Numbered from the stretch's first letter, positions 1-10,308 are shown. The stretch: 64,000 nucleotides of DNA from Agarophyton chilense (GCA_030374765.1 JARGXX010000097.1:930001-994000), one strand, 5' to 3'. Numbers and translations are program-made. Notes: generated by a model not told the origin, from the sequence alone.

Positions 1-421
1 GGTCTTTTTCAATGGCATATTTGAGCTGGTTAGCCGCATTAGTCACTCCAGAGTTGGTGCAAAACGTGTTTCGCACCGACAGAGGATGGTTGTTGTACTC
101 GCTTCTCTGGTACCAGCAGTACGTTCGGCGTCTCGGGAACTCTGGAGCCTTCACACATCCAGTTCCTTGGTCGTTGACGTTGCGCGGCCATCCATGATAT
201 CCATTTCCAGTCGTAGCTGTCTTCACGTACATGTCACAATAGCCGCTGCTTCCGGTGTGCAGAGAGATGTAACATCCACCAACTTCATTCTTGATACCGT
301 ATGCGAACAAGGCCTGGGGCGAGAGAGACAGGTAGAAGCTCTTTGAATGAGTTGCAGCGGAGACACTGGCAATAGCGCCGAGAAGCAGCAGAACGGTCGT
401 AACTAGCCCTTTTGCCATCAT
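1..421 (-). CDS. Secreted six-cysteine protein, copy 1 (3' end outside window)
   Basis: Reverse-strand twin of the gene at 1993-2427. ATG-ATG at 421-416 opens a frame with a hydrophobic signal peptide (residues 1-22, ending ASVSA). The frame is uninterrupted to the window edge and lacks only the last few codons. The cysteines visible in the window match copy 2. Compared with copy 2 I count 7 amino-acid replacements, all between residues 51 and 103 (for example Y for S at 51, K for T at 67, W for Y at 103), and 4 synonymous changes. No known family recognised. Secretion is inferred from the signal peptide; function unknown. Confidence 0.75.
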   Translation of the reverse strand, partial: MMAKGLVTTVLLLLGAIASVSAATHSKSFYLSLSPQALFAYGIKNEVGGCYISLHTGSSGYCDMYVKTATTGNGYHGWPRNVNDQGTGCVKAPEFPRRRTYCWYQRSEYNNHPLSVRNTFCTNSGVTNAANQLKYAIEKD

Positions 422-524
422 TTTGTCGTCGAGAAGAGAATATGCAAGAGAGTATACGAGTGGTGTTTGAGTGTAAACTGTGGTGCAGAAGCCCAAAAGT
501 TCTGGCACGCGGTGAGCGCATCTC

Positions 525-532
525 AATTTATA
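525..532 (-). promoter_or_regulatory. TATA box of copy 1
   Basis: TATAAATT on the reverse strand, about 105 bases upstream of the ATG of the secreted-protein gene. It is the exact mirror of the TATA element in front of copy 2. Both copies therefore keep their own core promoter inside the duplicated segment. Confidence 0.55.
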
Positions 533-1065
533 GTGAGCCAAGCTGCCGGAAAAGCCAGGTTTCAGAAGTGCGACGTCGGCGCGTGTTGCGATGATTTTGG
601 CTGGCGCATCAGTGGAATTGCGATGAGGCGCTTCATTCAATTGCTGTGAAACTTGAGGCTTGAATTTGGGAGATTGCAAGAAACAGAAACGTAGAAGGCA
701 ACGCCACAGAGAGCGGGCGACAGGCGCCCACCTAAGACGGGAAACGTGCGAACGTTAGTGAAAAGCTGAGAGGAACTTTGCTGCAAGACGACAGCGTGCA
801 GTGAGCCGAAACCGGATTCCTCCTACTTGTCCAGTCGGTGGCGGTAGTAGAAGCCATGAAAAACTTTTTGCAGTTTGTGGGAGGCTCCAAAAGTTATTCT
901 GATGATGAATGAACCTCTCCGCAAGCACTACCGGGTGCCAGAGATGTATGCTTGTAGCGCATCCAGACGTTAATGGGGTCCAAGCGATGAACACCAACGG
1001 CCAACGAGGCTAGCGGTATTTTTGAGTTTCTCTTTGCTGTCTGCTGGTCAGCTCACGGAAAGCAC

Positions 1066-1348
1066 TCCGCGCCATACCTGTCACGTGCAGCCGTTTGCGA
1101 GTAGATTGCTTGCGTGTGTTTTGGGAAACCCTGGCTAAGGTTGCAAGAGGTGGAATCAGTTTGGTTTCAGATGATTCCACCTTTCGAGCACTGCGACTGA
1201 CAAAATGTGCACCCGACTTGCTATCCCATCAACAGCCAGCAGCTCCTCACATCCTTCACAACCCGTTCCAGCAATGAAACGGTCTCGCCTGAGAACCAAT
1301 ACGAGCTAACTATCGCGTCTCTACTGCACTTGACAGCATTTGCGTGCA
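1066..1348. other. Unique spacer between the inverted arms
   Basis: About 280 bp that is not part of the palindrome. It is the outward-facing centre between two divergent genes. I see no gene in it. Confidence 0.6.
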
Positions 1349-2413
1349 GTGCATTCCGTGAGCTGACCAGCAGACAGCAAAGAGAAACTCAAAAATACCG
1401 CTAGCCTCGTTGGCCGTTGGTGTTCATCGCTTGGACCCCATTAACGTCTGGATGCGCTACAAGCATACATCTCTGGCACCCGGTAGTGCTTGCGGAGAGG
1501 TTCATTCATCATCAGAATAACTTTTGGAGCCTCCCACAAACTGCAAAAAGTTTTTCATGGCTTCTACTACCGCCACCGACTGGACAAGTAGGAGGAATCC
1601 GGTTTCGGCTCACTGCACGCTGTCGTCTTGCAGCAAAGTTCCTCTCAGCTTTTCACTAACGTTCGCACGTTTCCCGTCTTAGGTGGGCGCCTGTCGCCCG
1701 CTCTCTGTGGCGTTGCCTTCTACGTTTCTGTTTCTTGCAATCTCCCAAATTCAAGCCTCAAGTTTCACAGCAATTGAATGAAGCGCCTCATCGCAATTCC
1801 ACTGATGCGCCAGCCAAAATCATCGCAACATGCGCCGACGTCGCACTTCTGAAACCTGGCTTTTCCGGCAGCTTGGCTCGCTATAAATTGAGATGCGCTC
1901 ACCGCGTGCCAGAACTTTTGGGCTTCTGCACCACAGTTTACACTCAAACACCACTTGTATACTCTCTTGCATATTCTCTTCTTGACGACAAAATGATGGC
2001 AAAAGGGCTAGTTACGACCGTTCTGCTGCTCCTCGGCGCTATTGCCAGTGTCTCCGCCGCAACTCATTCAAAGAGCTTCTACCTGTCTCTCTCGCCCCAG
2101 GCCTTGTTCGCATACGGTATCAAGAATGAAGTTGGTGGATGTTCCATCGTTCTGAACACCGGAAGCAGCGCCTATTGCGACATGTACGTGACCACAGCTA
2201 CGACTGGAAATGGATATCGTGGATGGCCGCGCAACGTCAACGACCAAGGAACTGGATGTGTGAAGGCTCCAGAGTTCCCGAGACGCCGCACGTACTGCTA
2301 TTACCAGAGAAGCGAGTACAACAACCATCCTCTGTCGGTGCGAAACACGTTTTGCACCAACTCTGGAGTGACTAATGCGGCTAACCAGCTCAAATATGCC
2401 ATTGAAAAAGACC
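1349..2413. repeat. Inverted duplication, right arm
   Basis: Reverse complement of 1-1065. It contains the promoter and almost all of the secreted-protein gene copy 2. The outer limit of the repeat is unknown because the left arm runs off the window. Confidence 0.9.
1882..1888 (+). promoter_or_regulatory. TATA box of copy 2
   Basis: TATAAAT about 105 bases before the ATG at 1993, in an otherwise GC-balanced context. A transcription start about 30 bases further on would leave a short 5' leader. It is conserved in the inverted copy at 532-525. Confidence 0.6.
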
Positions 2414-2427
2414 AATGTGCACTCTAA
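1993..2427 (+). CDS. Secreted six-cysteine protein, copy 2
   Basis: A 144-aa protein. The frame is open further upstream, but the start at 1993 is chosen because it lies downstream of the TATA box and begins a classic signal peptide (MMAKG, then a Leu-rich core, cleavage probably after residue 22). The mature part has six cysteines (50, 62, 89, 102, 121, 142), compatible with three disulfides, and is rich in Tyr, Asn and Thr. No family recognised. The paired divergent duplicate, short length, secretion and clustered replacements suggest an exposed, fast-evolving factor such as a defence, recognition or effector protein, but this is inference only. Confidence 0.8.
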   Translation: MMAKGLVTTVLLLLGAIASVSAATHSKSFYLSLSPQALFAYGIKNEVGGCSIVLNTGSSAYCDMYVTTATTGNGYRGWPRNVNDQGTGCVKAPEFPRRRTYCYYQRSEYNNHPLSVRNTFCTNSGVTNAANQLKYAIEKDQCAL

Positions 2428-4363
2428 GTTCTTTTTAGACCAGCGAAGGGATGGACGACGTCTGTGAATCAGGCGCCCTAGATGAGATGCTGCTGTATTT
2501 GATGACCCAACGATCCTTTTCGCTTTCCTAGTATGTTGCTCTGAAGTTGATTAAATGTGCTTTCATTGTTTCTTTTTAGTTCGTGGTGAGCGCGTCTTGT
2601 GTTAAACTAGTTCTATGTACAACTTAAATTCGGAAGATGATGTTTGTCTTCGCATCATGTAAATATAGTGCGCTGCCAGGCGCTTGTAGATAGTCGGCGA
2701 CATATGTTCATATCGATTGAAGGCCTTATAAAACTGGAATCGGCGGCCTCATGGTTTCTCAGTGTTACAACTTGTACCATTTATTCCATAGCTACCTGGT
2801 AGACGCCACCTGGAATATTGATTTTGACAGGGTGGCAGATTTGGCGGCCTTTCTAGACTTGCTGTTTCATAAAAACTAGGAATGATAGGTCTTGAACTGC
2901 AAACAACGCTGGCTTCTACTCTTATATAGCTCGCTCGAGGAGAGTGCGTTTTATTAAATTTACCAAGCATCTAAGATCTAGAGGTAACTGTAGCGAGTAT
3001 TGTGAGGGTATTTGGGACTGCGCGCATATGCTCCCAAATGCACAGGTTTTGAGAAGGACGGACGGGTTCTCGCGCTTGTCTTTCGCCGGAAAGACAAGCC
3101 GACTCGTATTTCTTTCCTTACAGTCTGCGCGTATTCTTGCTTTATATCCGATAGAGAAGATTTTAAAAGTGTAATGAAGCTAAAACCCTAATTATGATGA
3201 AAAGGTACAATTCACTCATTCACTGGGTGAAAATGTTCTTATCGAAGGATCAGAACGTAGAAAGGCAACGACGGTATCCCTGCAATTGTAACGCTCGATA
3301 AGCGTAGCCAAACGCCGAGGTCTTATGATTGTCGTCGAATCCACAAGTAAACAAGCTCGGCGATTGAACGGCTTCTGCCAAGAACCGCTCATATCCGGGC
3401 ACTCAGTAACCTACGCGTCAATAGTGAAAATTTTCGCTTACACAGATATGTCATGGAGCACGTCAAGATATCTCGCATACTGACTGCTTACATTTCGACT
3501 TTTTTGGAATATTTTGTAAACTTTTGGGAGGTGCGAAAAAGAACGGTATCCCAGAAGCCTAATTTCATTTCAGAATGTAGAAAACAAAAATGAAAAGTTT
3601 TTACGTTTTGTATGGCTGACAGTGTTTCTGTAGGAGTTTTTTGTAAGAAGGATGTTGTCGCTGGCCGGATGCACATGTTTCGTGCTAAATTCGAAATATT
3701 TAGGAGACAACTTTCACATCTTTACAACTACCAATACATAAATGTATACATAAATGTAGTTGTTGTAGGTAGTTTGCGTCTGGAGAATATATGATTTCTG
3801 TATGCTTCTTTAACAACACATAAATTGACCATAAAAATTGTCTAGGTTTTTTATGTTTAGCGAAACTAGGAGCGTATTGAAAAGCAACTTTTCTGTGTTT
3901 TTGGACTGTTTTGTCGATTTTTGAAAGGTTCTTTTGTCAACTTAGATTAAGTCTATGTAAAACTCTTTTCCATACTATGTTCTTGGGTAGGACTACATTA
4001 TATAAACGTACCAAGATTTGATAATAGTCGTATTGCTTTTTGGATCATTGCAATGAAAGAACTTGACCTGTGCATGTTTCAAAATGTTCCCGCGACAAGT
4101 TTTCCGACAAGTGTCGCCCGCCTGTCTCGAAAGTACCGTATCTGACAGTGAAAATATTTCGTGAAACACTTTTTTTTCAAAAACCTTTTCCTGTGGACGT
4201 TTTATTCTAACGAGGGCATATTCGTTGGAAATGACCTCCACAGACACGTTGTAATAGCAAAAAGACACTCCACGTTGACCTGTCAACAACCTGTAGTTTA
4301 CAAAAATACCGAATTACCGCTTCTCCTTGTCAAATTTACGGTTGGCGACCCCATTTCATATGA
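2428..4363. other. Intergenic, AT-rich, no gene recognised
   Basis: Only short frames without recognisable motifs. It contains the 3' flank of the secreted-protein gene and the 3' flank of the convergent kinase gene. No LTR or tandem array seen. Confidence 0.5.
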
Positions 4364-5272
4364 TTACCGAAGCCCCTCCCTTTGCGCATGGATGGCCTGC
4401 CTGAACAGATGTCCAATCCTATTGTAATTGGTATCGTCTCTGTTCAATATTTCTTGCACAAGGTCCCGAACTATGTGTGGAATTGGCGTATGAAGTCTGC
4501 GGCGCGTGTTAAACGCCTTCTCAACGTTTTCCCACATCCTTCGCATCTGCCTGTTCGTCAAAGAGTTCCAGTAAATTCCACCTCGCTCACAATCTGGAAT
4601 AATTCCATCTATTCCATTCCTAAACATTTTTATCATGATGTGACATAATTCTCCAAGGTCATCAAGGCATGTCTGAAAGGTGTATTCTGAAGAGTTGCCA
4701 AAATCAATAATGTACAAGTTACCCCCATCACTTGTGCCTCTTCCGAATACTATGTTTTCTTCGCTTAGATCTCCATGCAGAACATTTTTCTCGTGCAAGC
4801 GACGGACGATTTTGAATAACTCGAAGCACATTTGAAGAATTCTAATATTTGAAACAGGTCTGTCGCGATCATCGAGCCGGCCTTGCAGAGAAGCACCGAG
4901 TTTCTTCATTACCATATATTCAGTGCCATTATGACGTCCCCTTTCATATACTTCAGGCACTCTTAGATAAGGATCCACATGGTTGAGATAGCGCAATACT
5001 CTATACTCTGTTCGTAGACATCTTACAGTATCTTCTTCTTCTCCTGGTTCACCTCCGGCAAATTTGATAACTATGGAAGAATGCGTTCGGGATCTATCCC
5101 TAGCCTTGTAAACCGAACCAAAGGCACCGCCACCTATAAAATCTCCCACCTTCCATCGCCCATTTACAGTTTCACCATTATAGTCGTAGTGCTGAGAACT
5201 GTCCGACATGCTTCTTTTGTTTTGTGAACGATGAATTTGGGGTATGTTGAGTCTCACTTGGTAGCTAGACAC
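4364..5272 (-). CDS. CK1-like protein kinase, atypical catalytic loop
   Basis: A 302-aa intronless frame covering a whole kinase domain. Visible: glycine loop GGGAFG (47-52), ATP-binding lysine K70 in VIKF, helix-C glutamate E89, a CK1-style hinge segment VMKKLGASL (about 121-129), catalytic loop HGDLSEEN (166-173, D168 and N173), and DFG (190-192). The DDLGEL segment (204-209) recalls the CK1 motif after the activation loop. The usual HRDxKPxN is replaced by HGDLSEEN, so the Arg and the loop Lys are missing although the catalytic Asp, Asn and DFG remain. An alternative start is Met22. It has no C-terminal tail beyond the domain. Probably a divergent active or weakly active Ser/Thr kinase of the CK1 group; substrate unknown. 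Confidence 0.8.
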   Translation of the reverse strand: MSSYQVRLNIPQIHRSQNKRSMSDSSQHYDYNGETVNGRWKVGDFIGGGAFGSVYKARDRSRTHSSIVIKFAGGEPGEEEDTVRCLRTEYRVLRYLNHVDPYLRVPEVYERGRHNGTEYMVMKKLGASLQGRLDDRDRPVSNIRILQMCFELFKIVRRLHEKNVLHGDLSEENIVFGRGTSDGGNLYIIDFGNSSEYTFQTCLDDLGELCHIMIKMFRNGIDGIIPDCERGGIYWNSLTNRQMRRMWENVEKAFNTRRRLHTPIPHIVRDLVQEILNRDDTNYNRIGHLFRQAIHAQREGLR

Positions 5273-6026
5273 AAACCGATCATGTGCATATGTAGGTGTA
5301 TCAGAAGTTTAGGATGCAACAGATTTTGTTGCTTCCAAGACTTCTGATAGACAGAGTTTTTATTTTGGCTTTTTTTGCTTTTCATGCTCATAATGTTTAT
5401 CATAAAAAATGTAAAAAGTCACAGGATATATTTCAGCTCATATGAAACAATTGGGTTGAAATTCAGAACATTATGAGATGTGGCAATGTGGAATATTGTA
5501 TCAGGACTGAACAGTTTTATCCAATGTTGTTCTTTTCAAAAGCTGGAAGAGACATTCATTTATTTTGAAGAAAGCAATTTTCGAAAGAATAGCTTCCAAA
5601 AGTTTAAAATTGATAAGGGATCTTATAGTTCTGTAGACTTTCACTCCACCGCAGATGTGAGGAAGAAATCTGCAATACCGCGTTCTAAATCATGCATGGA
5701 GGCAGGCAGCGCCACTCGGCAATGCGCGCCACAGCGGAGCAAATGCGTGCGTGGAGCAGTGCGAGCGCCATAACCTGGACTTGTGTATACTTTTTCAGCG
5801 AAGCAATTGTATCAGCGCAGCTTACTTTACGTTGAATTAAAATGCGCTGAGCCACCTCGATTGCGTTACTCTTTTTCGCTCTAGGAAACACCACATGCCA
5901 GCTTAAAATCGAAGCATTTGCACCGGCGCGAGGTCCAGGCACACACTAGTCGCAACCGTTGCGCTGCACATCTGATGTTAACAACGTGCTCTGCACTTCG
6001 AACATTGGCGTCTCCAAGGCGATGGT
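5273..6026. other. Intergenic, no gene recognised
   Basis: The upstream region of the kinase gene lies at its left end. The rest has only short frames without motifs. It may include the degraded 5' part of the Harbinger-like transposon that starts to be readable near 6030. Confidence 0.4.
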
Positions 6027-6440
6027 GTGATCTTTGAGATTATCTGGCAAAGCATACATATTCTACAAGAGGCTCCCAGTGATCTTCTCGTTTCACATAT
6101 TCAGTCGCCGTTTGTTCTCCAGAATCTAGACTGCATCGCTAGTGCTGTTCGTGACCAAGGCCACCACCTATCAAAGGTTGTTGACTTTATGGAGGGTACT
6201 GTAGTCGGCATAGATGTCTGCCTACAACGGCCACAAGCGCAAGCATGCACTCAAGTACCGAGCTGTCATCACGTCTGATGGCATAATAACTCACGAATAC
6301 GGCCCGGCGGAAGGAAGACGGCATGACTGGATTTCATACGTGCGCCAAAGTTTGAAGGCCATTTTGGCGGCTGGTTTCGATCAAAATGACATGGTTATCT
6401 GCATCTATTGAGTTTCTGGCTACAGGCGCACCAACTAATC
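6027..6440 (+). pseudogene. Broken PIF/Harbinger-type DDE transposase
   Basis: The first frame ends its readable part with DFMEGTVVGI, matching the first-Asp region (F-x-DGT) of DDE_Tnp_4 transposases, here with E for D. After a frameshift near 6210 the next frame reads YNGHKRKHALKY and EGRRHDW, hallmark blocks of this family. A stop then falls where the second catalytic block would be (the residues SGYRRTN follow it). AATAAATAAAG follows near 6456. Only the central part of the domain survives. It lies directly next to the 3' LTR of copia element D, so the rest may be displaced or lost. Confidence 0.6.
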
Positions 6441-6561
6441 ACAGCTCAAATTGTAATAAATAAAGCAACTTCTTCCTCGCAAAATTGCTGTTAAATGTGG
6501 TTTCAAGGACGTATAGATGAATTTCCCAACAATGGACTAAGAACGGAAGATGCGCTTGCTC

Positions 6562-6812
6562 TGAAAGGTTAAAACGAAAACTGTGGTACCAACCTCGGTT
6601 TCCGTTTACTTCTGAAGTTCAAACCAGACTTATATACCAGTGTGATCACCGGGATGGTTACGTCACTGAAACTCTAACAATTCAATATCTTCTACCCGCG
6701 CAATTCAATTAGTTCTCAATTAACGATATCTACCCATCTGTAAACAGAATAGGTAAGAATGAAAACTCTCACGATAAAGGCAATTCATGTCTTCCACAAT
6801 TGAATTCTAACA
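6562..6812 (-). repeat. 3' LTR of copia D
   Basis: Element-sense start is TGTTAGAATTC at 6812, a typical copia LTR beginning, preceded internally by a purine-rich stretch (GAATGAGAGCGGG). It matches 33646-33897 along its length with scattered substitutions. Confidence 0.75.
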
Positions 6813-7059
6813 TTACCCGCTCTCATTCAAACAATTGTGCTAGATTGACATGTTCATACCAAGACAACACTTTACTTTGTTCCACCTCCAGATTTCTTCG
6901 AATGAAGTGCGACACTGTCCAATGCCATCAACATTTTCACAGATGAACAATTCTCTATCTTAAAGTCCTGGAGGAGTCAAGAAATCAATGGCGCATTGTG
7001 CTTCTTGACCTCTCCGGGGTTGATATTAACAATCATTCCCAGAAACTTTGCCTCATCCT

Positions 7060-8480
7060 TTTCTACTCGCAGTTCAACATGCTTCAACAGTTACCGTATC
7101 ATTTCATTATTACTTTTCATATTATTTCCCGCAATCAGCACATAGTGAACATAGATCATTAAGATAGTCCTGGACGATCCAGTAGCAGAAAAGTACAAAG
7201 CCGAATCATGTTCGGAGCACTTAAACCCAGAATTAATTAAAATAGGATGAATAAACTCACGAAACGCTCGTGATGCTTGGTTCAGTCCATAGACTGCTCG
7301 CTACAACGTGTGAACATGCTTTTCTTTTCCAGTGTGACAACCAAGAGGCTATAAAAGTGTCCTGCTAGGCACCAGAGGGACGTGGAAAGCTGTATCAACT
7401 AGTGGTGAGCTCCCACGAGCGTGGACGGAACATGGAGCCAAACGTGGAGAATATGTGACGTGTTTACGTTTCGACGATGTGTAGATATGTAGATATGTAG
7501 ATGAATTGATGTGTAGACGTGTCGACGTGTCGACGTGTGATAATCACGTTATCGATGTGACTCTAAAAGATGGAAAGAGTGGAAGGTAGCGGGTGCGACT
7601 AGTGAGACTGGAACTCTGTACCACAGCGGCTGCAATGAGAGCTCAGAACCTGTGAACACCACTAGGCTGTAAACGTGTCTGGCCACACAACACAAGAACG
7701 TGGACAGCTGTAATAGTAGTGAGCTCTCACATCCAGGAACTGAAAATCGTGGAAACTGTTCCACGTAGATTTCATCTTCCAGTCTGCCGTACAAAAAGAC
7801 TGCTTTGATGTCGATACTATTTAATTCCAACCCATAATGCGCTATGAGAGCGAACAACATCCTTACATTTGTGTATTTAACTACTAGTGCGAAGACGTAT
7901 GTGTCGCCAATTCCATAGGATTTCATGAAACCCTTTGCCCGGATTCTCGCTCTTTGTCAGTAGTTTCAAAACCTCTTTCTGCTCCATGTTTTTTGTTTTG
8001 ATCGCCATGGGCTCCAGACATTCTTTCCATTCATGCGACTTTTGCTTCTTAAAACGACTTCAGGACATTGTTTTCTAATATTTCTAGCGAACAGCTCATA
8101 AACATGCCAATGAAAGACACAGGAGATTAACGATGGGGTTTTGAACTTGTAAGAGAAGATCTTCTGGGAATGCTCTCAAGAGTAGAACGAAGATCCTACT
8201 GGAGGATAACTTCTTCCTCCTCCATAACAATGTTTTCCTGCCTCCCTGTTCTACTGAGGACTTCATGTTTAACGGGTATAATTTTACCAGGATTCTTACA
8301 GGTATCAAGAAGATCAAGAAATGTGCACGTCGTAGTTGATTGCCTTTCTCCAGTTCTTTAAAGAAGGCTAAAGTCATCAAGATGACATCAAGCGAAACAA
8401 AAAAACTCATTGTATCAAGAAAGAAAATTTTGTACGAGTTGCCTCTTCCAAAACCAACTAGGGTGCCCATGCCCTTTTTG
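7060..8480 (-). pseudogene. Copia D reverse transcriptase remnant
   Basis: Reverse strand, several frames. 7926-7760 reads the RT block SIDIKAVFLYGRLEDEIYVEQ (D of catalytic motif A kept). After the small insertion 7333-7731 it continues with RAVYGLNQASRAF (about 7300) and then LMIYVHYVLIAGN (about 7120) where the family has YVDDVL, so both catalytic aspartates are gone (D to H and D to Y). 8096-8470 holds the integrase-RT linker. Only about 250 bp separate the RT from the 3' LTR, so RNase H has been deleted. Confidence 0.7.
7333..7731. mobile_element. TRIM-like miniature LTR element in the RT of copia D
   Basis: 399 bp starting TGTGAC and ending CTCACA, flanked by a perfect 5-bp duplication TCCAG (7328-7332 and 7732-7736). 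The ends are diverged direct repeats, 7333-7416 and 7651-7731, sharing blocks such as GTGGAxAGCTGTA and GTGAGCTCxCAC. The left repeat carries TATAAAA at 7350. The 234-bp interior holds a GTAGATAT / GTCGACGT short tandem array (about 7478-7545) and no coding capacity. Removing it makes the flanking RT reading continuous. A solo LTR with an internal duplication is the alternative. Confidence 0.6.
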
Positions 8481-8790
8481 TTCTGACCGCTAACTTTCCT
8501 TGTCGAAGCTTTTTCGGGACATAAACATACGCTGTAGCTCCAAAAAATCTAATGTTGGACATTTCTCGCCTTTGCTTCCAATCGCTTTCGAATGAAATGA
8601 GTTTCACCTCGATAGCAGAGGTGAAAATCCTATTTCTAAAGTGTTTTGCAGTAGAAACAGCCTCATCTTATTGTTTCTCTTGCCCATTGTCTGCAGGCAG
8701 GTTTTCCAACATTGATCTGGCCATGTCATACAAAGTCCTATTGAGACGTTCTGCCTTTCTGTTGGACCTTGGGCTGTAAGGAGAAGTTGT

Positions 8791-9432
8791 TTAACATGTC
8801 GTGCTGCGTTGCTTCATCCAATCTACTAATTCGTGAGAGAGGTACTCCTTTGCGTTATCCATTCGAACTAGTTTCATCTTCTTATCAGGGGCTGTTTCCA
8901 GCTCCATGATCATTTTCTTTACTGCTGCCTGTACTTCAGAGCGTCGCGCCAGCAAACGAGCCATTGAAAATGCACTTGCATCATCATACAAGGTAAAATA
9001 ATCCTGTGCCACACCATGTGAAAGAACTGAAATTGGGCCAACAACATCCGTACATACCAAGTCACCAGGTTTCTTCTCATCTTCTGGTGTTTTCCTTGAT
9101 CTATAATCACGACAGGACTTGGATATATTACAAGGTTCACAAACTGGTGTACTCCCAACAGCGTTCATTTCAATGCCGTTCGCAAGCTTCAGAGTTTCCC
9201 GAATGTAATTTTCAAAACTGTGCCCCTGACGTTTATGCCAAAGAACTGCGTTTGGAGTTCCTAATGTTGACACTAAGGACACATCCCGTTTCAAATCAGA
9301 AAAAGACCGTAATAACACTTCGTAGAGACCATTACTGTCATTTCCAACAGCGACAAGAACTACTGCTCGTGAAGTGGAATCTAAAACCCTGCAGAACCTC
9401 TCTGCAACGGTGCTAGAGAAATAAAGTTGCAC
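8791..9432 (-). pseudogene. Copia D GAG-pre-integrase and integrase N-half
   Basis: 214 codons with the GAG-pre-integrase zinc region (LWHKRQGHSFENYI ... CEPCNISKSCR, an H..H / C..C arrangement) followed by the integrase core start (VCTDVVGPI, YFTLYDDASAF) and the second Asp region (LVRMDNAKEYLS). It ends at a stop about where the third catalytic residue block should follow. It overlaps the protease frame by about 50 bp in a different frame, so a frameshift separates them. Confidence 0.75.
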
Positions 9433-9755
9433 TTCAAATCAGGGATTAGCTGGACATCTGTAAGTTGTAATGGAAAGATTCGCCCGTGGGCGACAGCTGT
9501 ACACGAAATGGAGCCCTGTCTATTTACAACTACCTTCGTTCCATCACCAATCTCTACAGCACGTTTTTCAGAACGTTCAATACCGGAATTGAAACAATTT
9601 TTATCGTTACGAATATGCACTGTAGCTCCAGAGTCAACGTACCACTCGTTCGAAGAACTGACATGACTGGCGACAAGGGCTTTCACAAAATTCGAGACTT
9701 CCATTTGATTCTGTTCACGGCCTGTACCAGTAGTACTTTTTCCATTGATCTCCAC
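9381..9755 (-). pseudogene. Copia D protease
   Basis: Retropepsin of copia type. WYVDSGATVHI carries the catalytic DSG, followed by the DGTKVVVNRQG and LIPDLKCNFISL blocks that lead into the GAG-pre-integrase region. It was part of one polyprotein; the frame now breaks at both ends. Confidence 0.75.
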
Positions 9756-10025
9756 TATGATAACATTTAACCCACCTCATCTTCTTGTATCTTGATTTAA
9801 CATTCAGTTCTTCGACAGAAATGTCCAAAGCATCCTTGGTGTTGGCCAAAGATGCTTCATTTGCGATCAGTAAAGCCATTCCATCTGCAAGCGTTTGGTC
9901 CAGTCCGCCGATGACGTCAGCCGTAACACCAAAGTTTTACCTGAGTCCTCTAAGAAAATCACGTAGCTTTTCGCTTTCTGAAACAGCGTAACAAACGCCA
10001 CCGATATGTGATTCAAGCTCAGAGA
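9756..10025 (-). pseudogene. Copia D gag, C-terminal part
   Basis: Reverse-strand reading gives UBN2-type copia Gag blocks: KLRDFLRGLR, VIGGLDQTLADGMALL, ANEASLANTKDAL and DISVEEL. At least one in-frame stop interrupts it. The N-terminal portion lies 23 kb away at 33120-33640 because element A inserted into this gene (TSD GTTGT). Confidence 0.6.
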
Positions 10026-10030
10026 GTTGT

Positions 10031-10272
10031 TGTGGCGAACTACGCTGGTTGCGTTGTTTAATGATGAGGTTCGATGCCTCCTCTTTACTGTGGAGGGATC
10101 GAGTGGGTGCTTAAATATCCCTACTGTGTCTCTCGTACGAGAGACACAACTAGTCTAGAAGGCTATCTACGCCTGCAACCTACGCAGGTACTACCTACGC
10201 GTATGCCTGCTGACGGAACCCTGTGTCCTCCTTGGGTTCCGTCCAGCCAGGCAGAGCCGAAAACGGCTACAC
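10031..10272 (-). repeat. 3' LTR of Ty3 A, rich in inverted repeats
   Basis: 242 bp, TGTGGCG ... GGCTACA on the plus strand. It contains a perfect 22-bp palindrome at 10126-10147 (half site GTGTCTCTCGT). In element sense TATTTAAGC follows directly, a TATA-like box. Further small hairpins are AGCCG-aaaa-CGGCT near the right end and CGGAACCC...GGGTTCCG. Confidence 0.85.
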
Positions 10273-10308
10273 TCCCCTCTTTCAGAGAGCGAGTTGCAAA
10301 CGAACGGC

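Larger units (their letters stand above)
1..1065. repeat. Inverted duplication, left arm
   Basis: Position x pairs with position 2414-x on the opposite strand up to about 1065, where similarity fades. The arm carries a whole gene plus over 600 bp of upstream DNA. Upstream of the start codon I count only 4 differences in 360 bp and essentially none further out. The coding part has 14 differences in about 420 bp. Confidence 0.9.

Noticed and set aside
755-1659. Identical 80-codon frames at 755-997 (minus) and 1417-1659 (plus)
   Set aside because: They lie upstream of the TATA boxes in the inverted duplication. Identity reflects the near-identical flanking DNA, and the frames have no motif or start context of their own.
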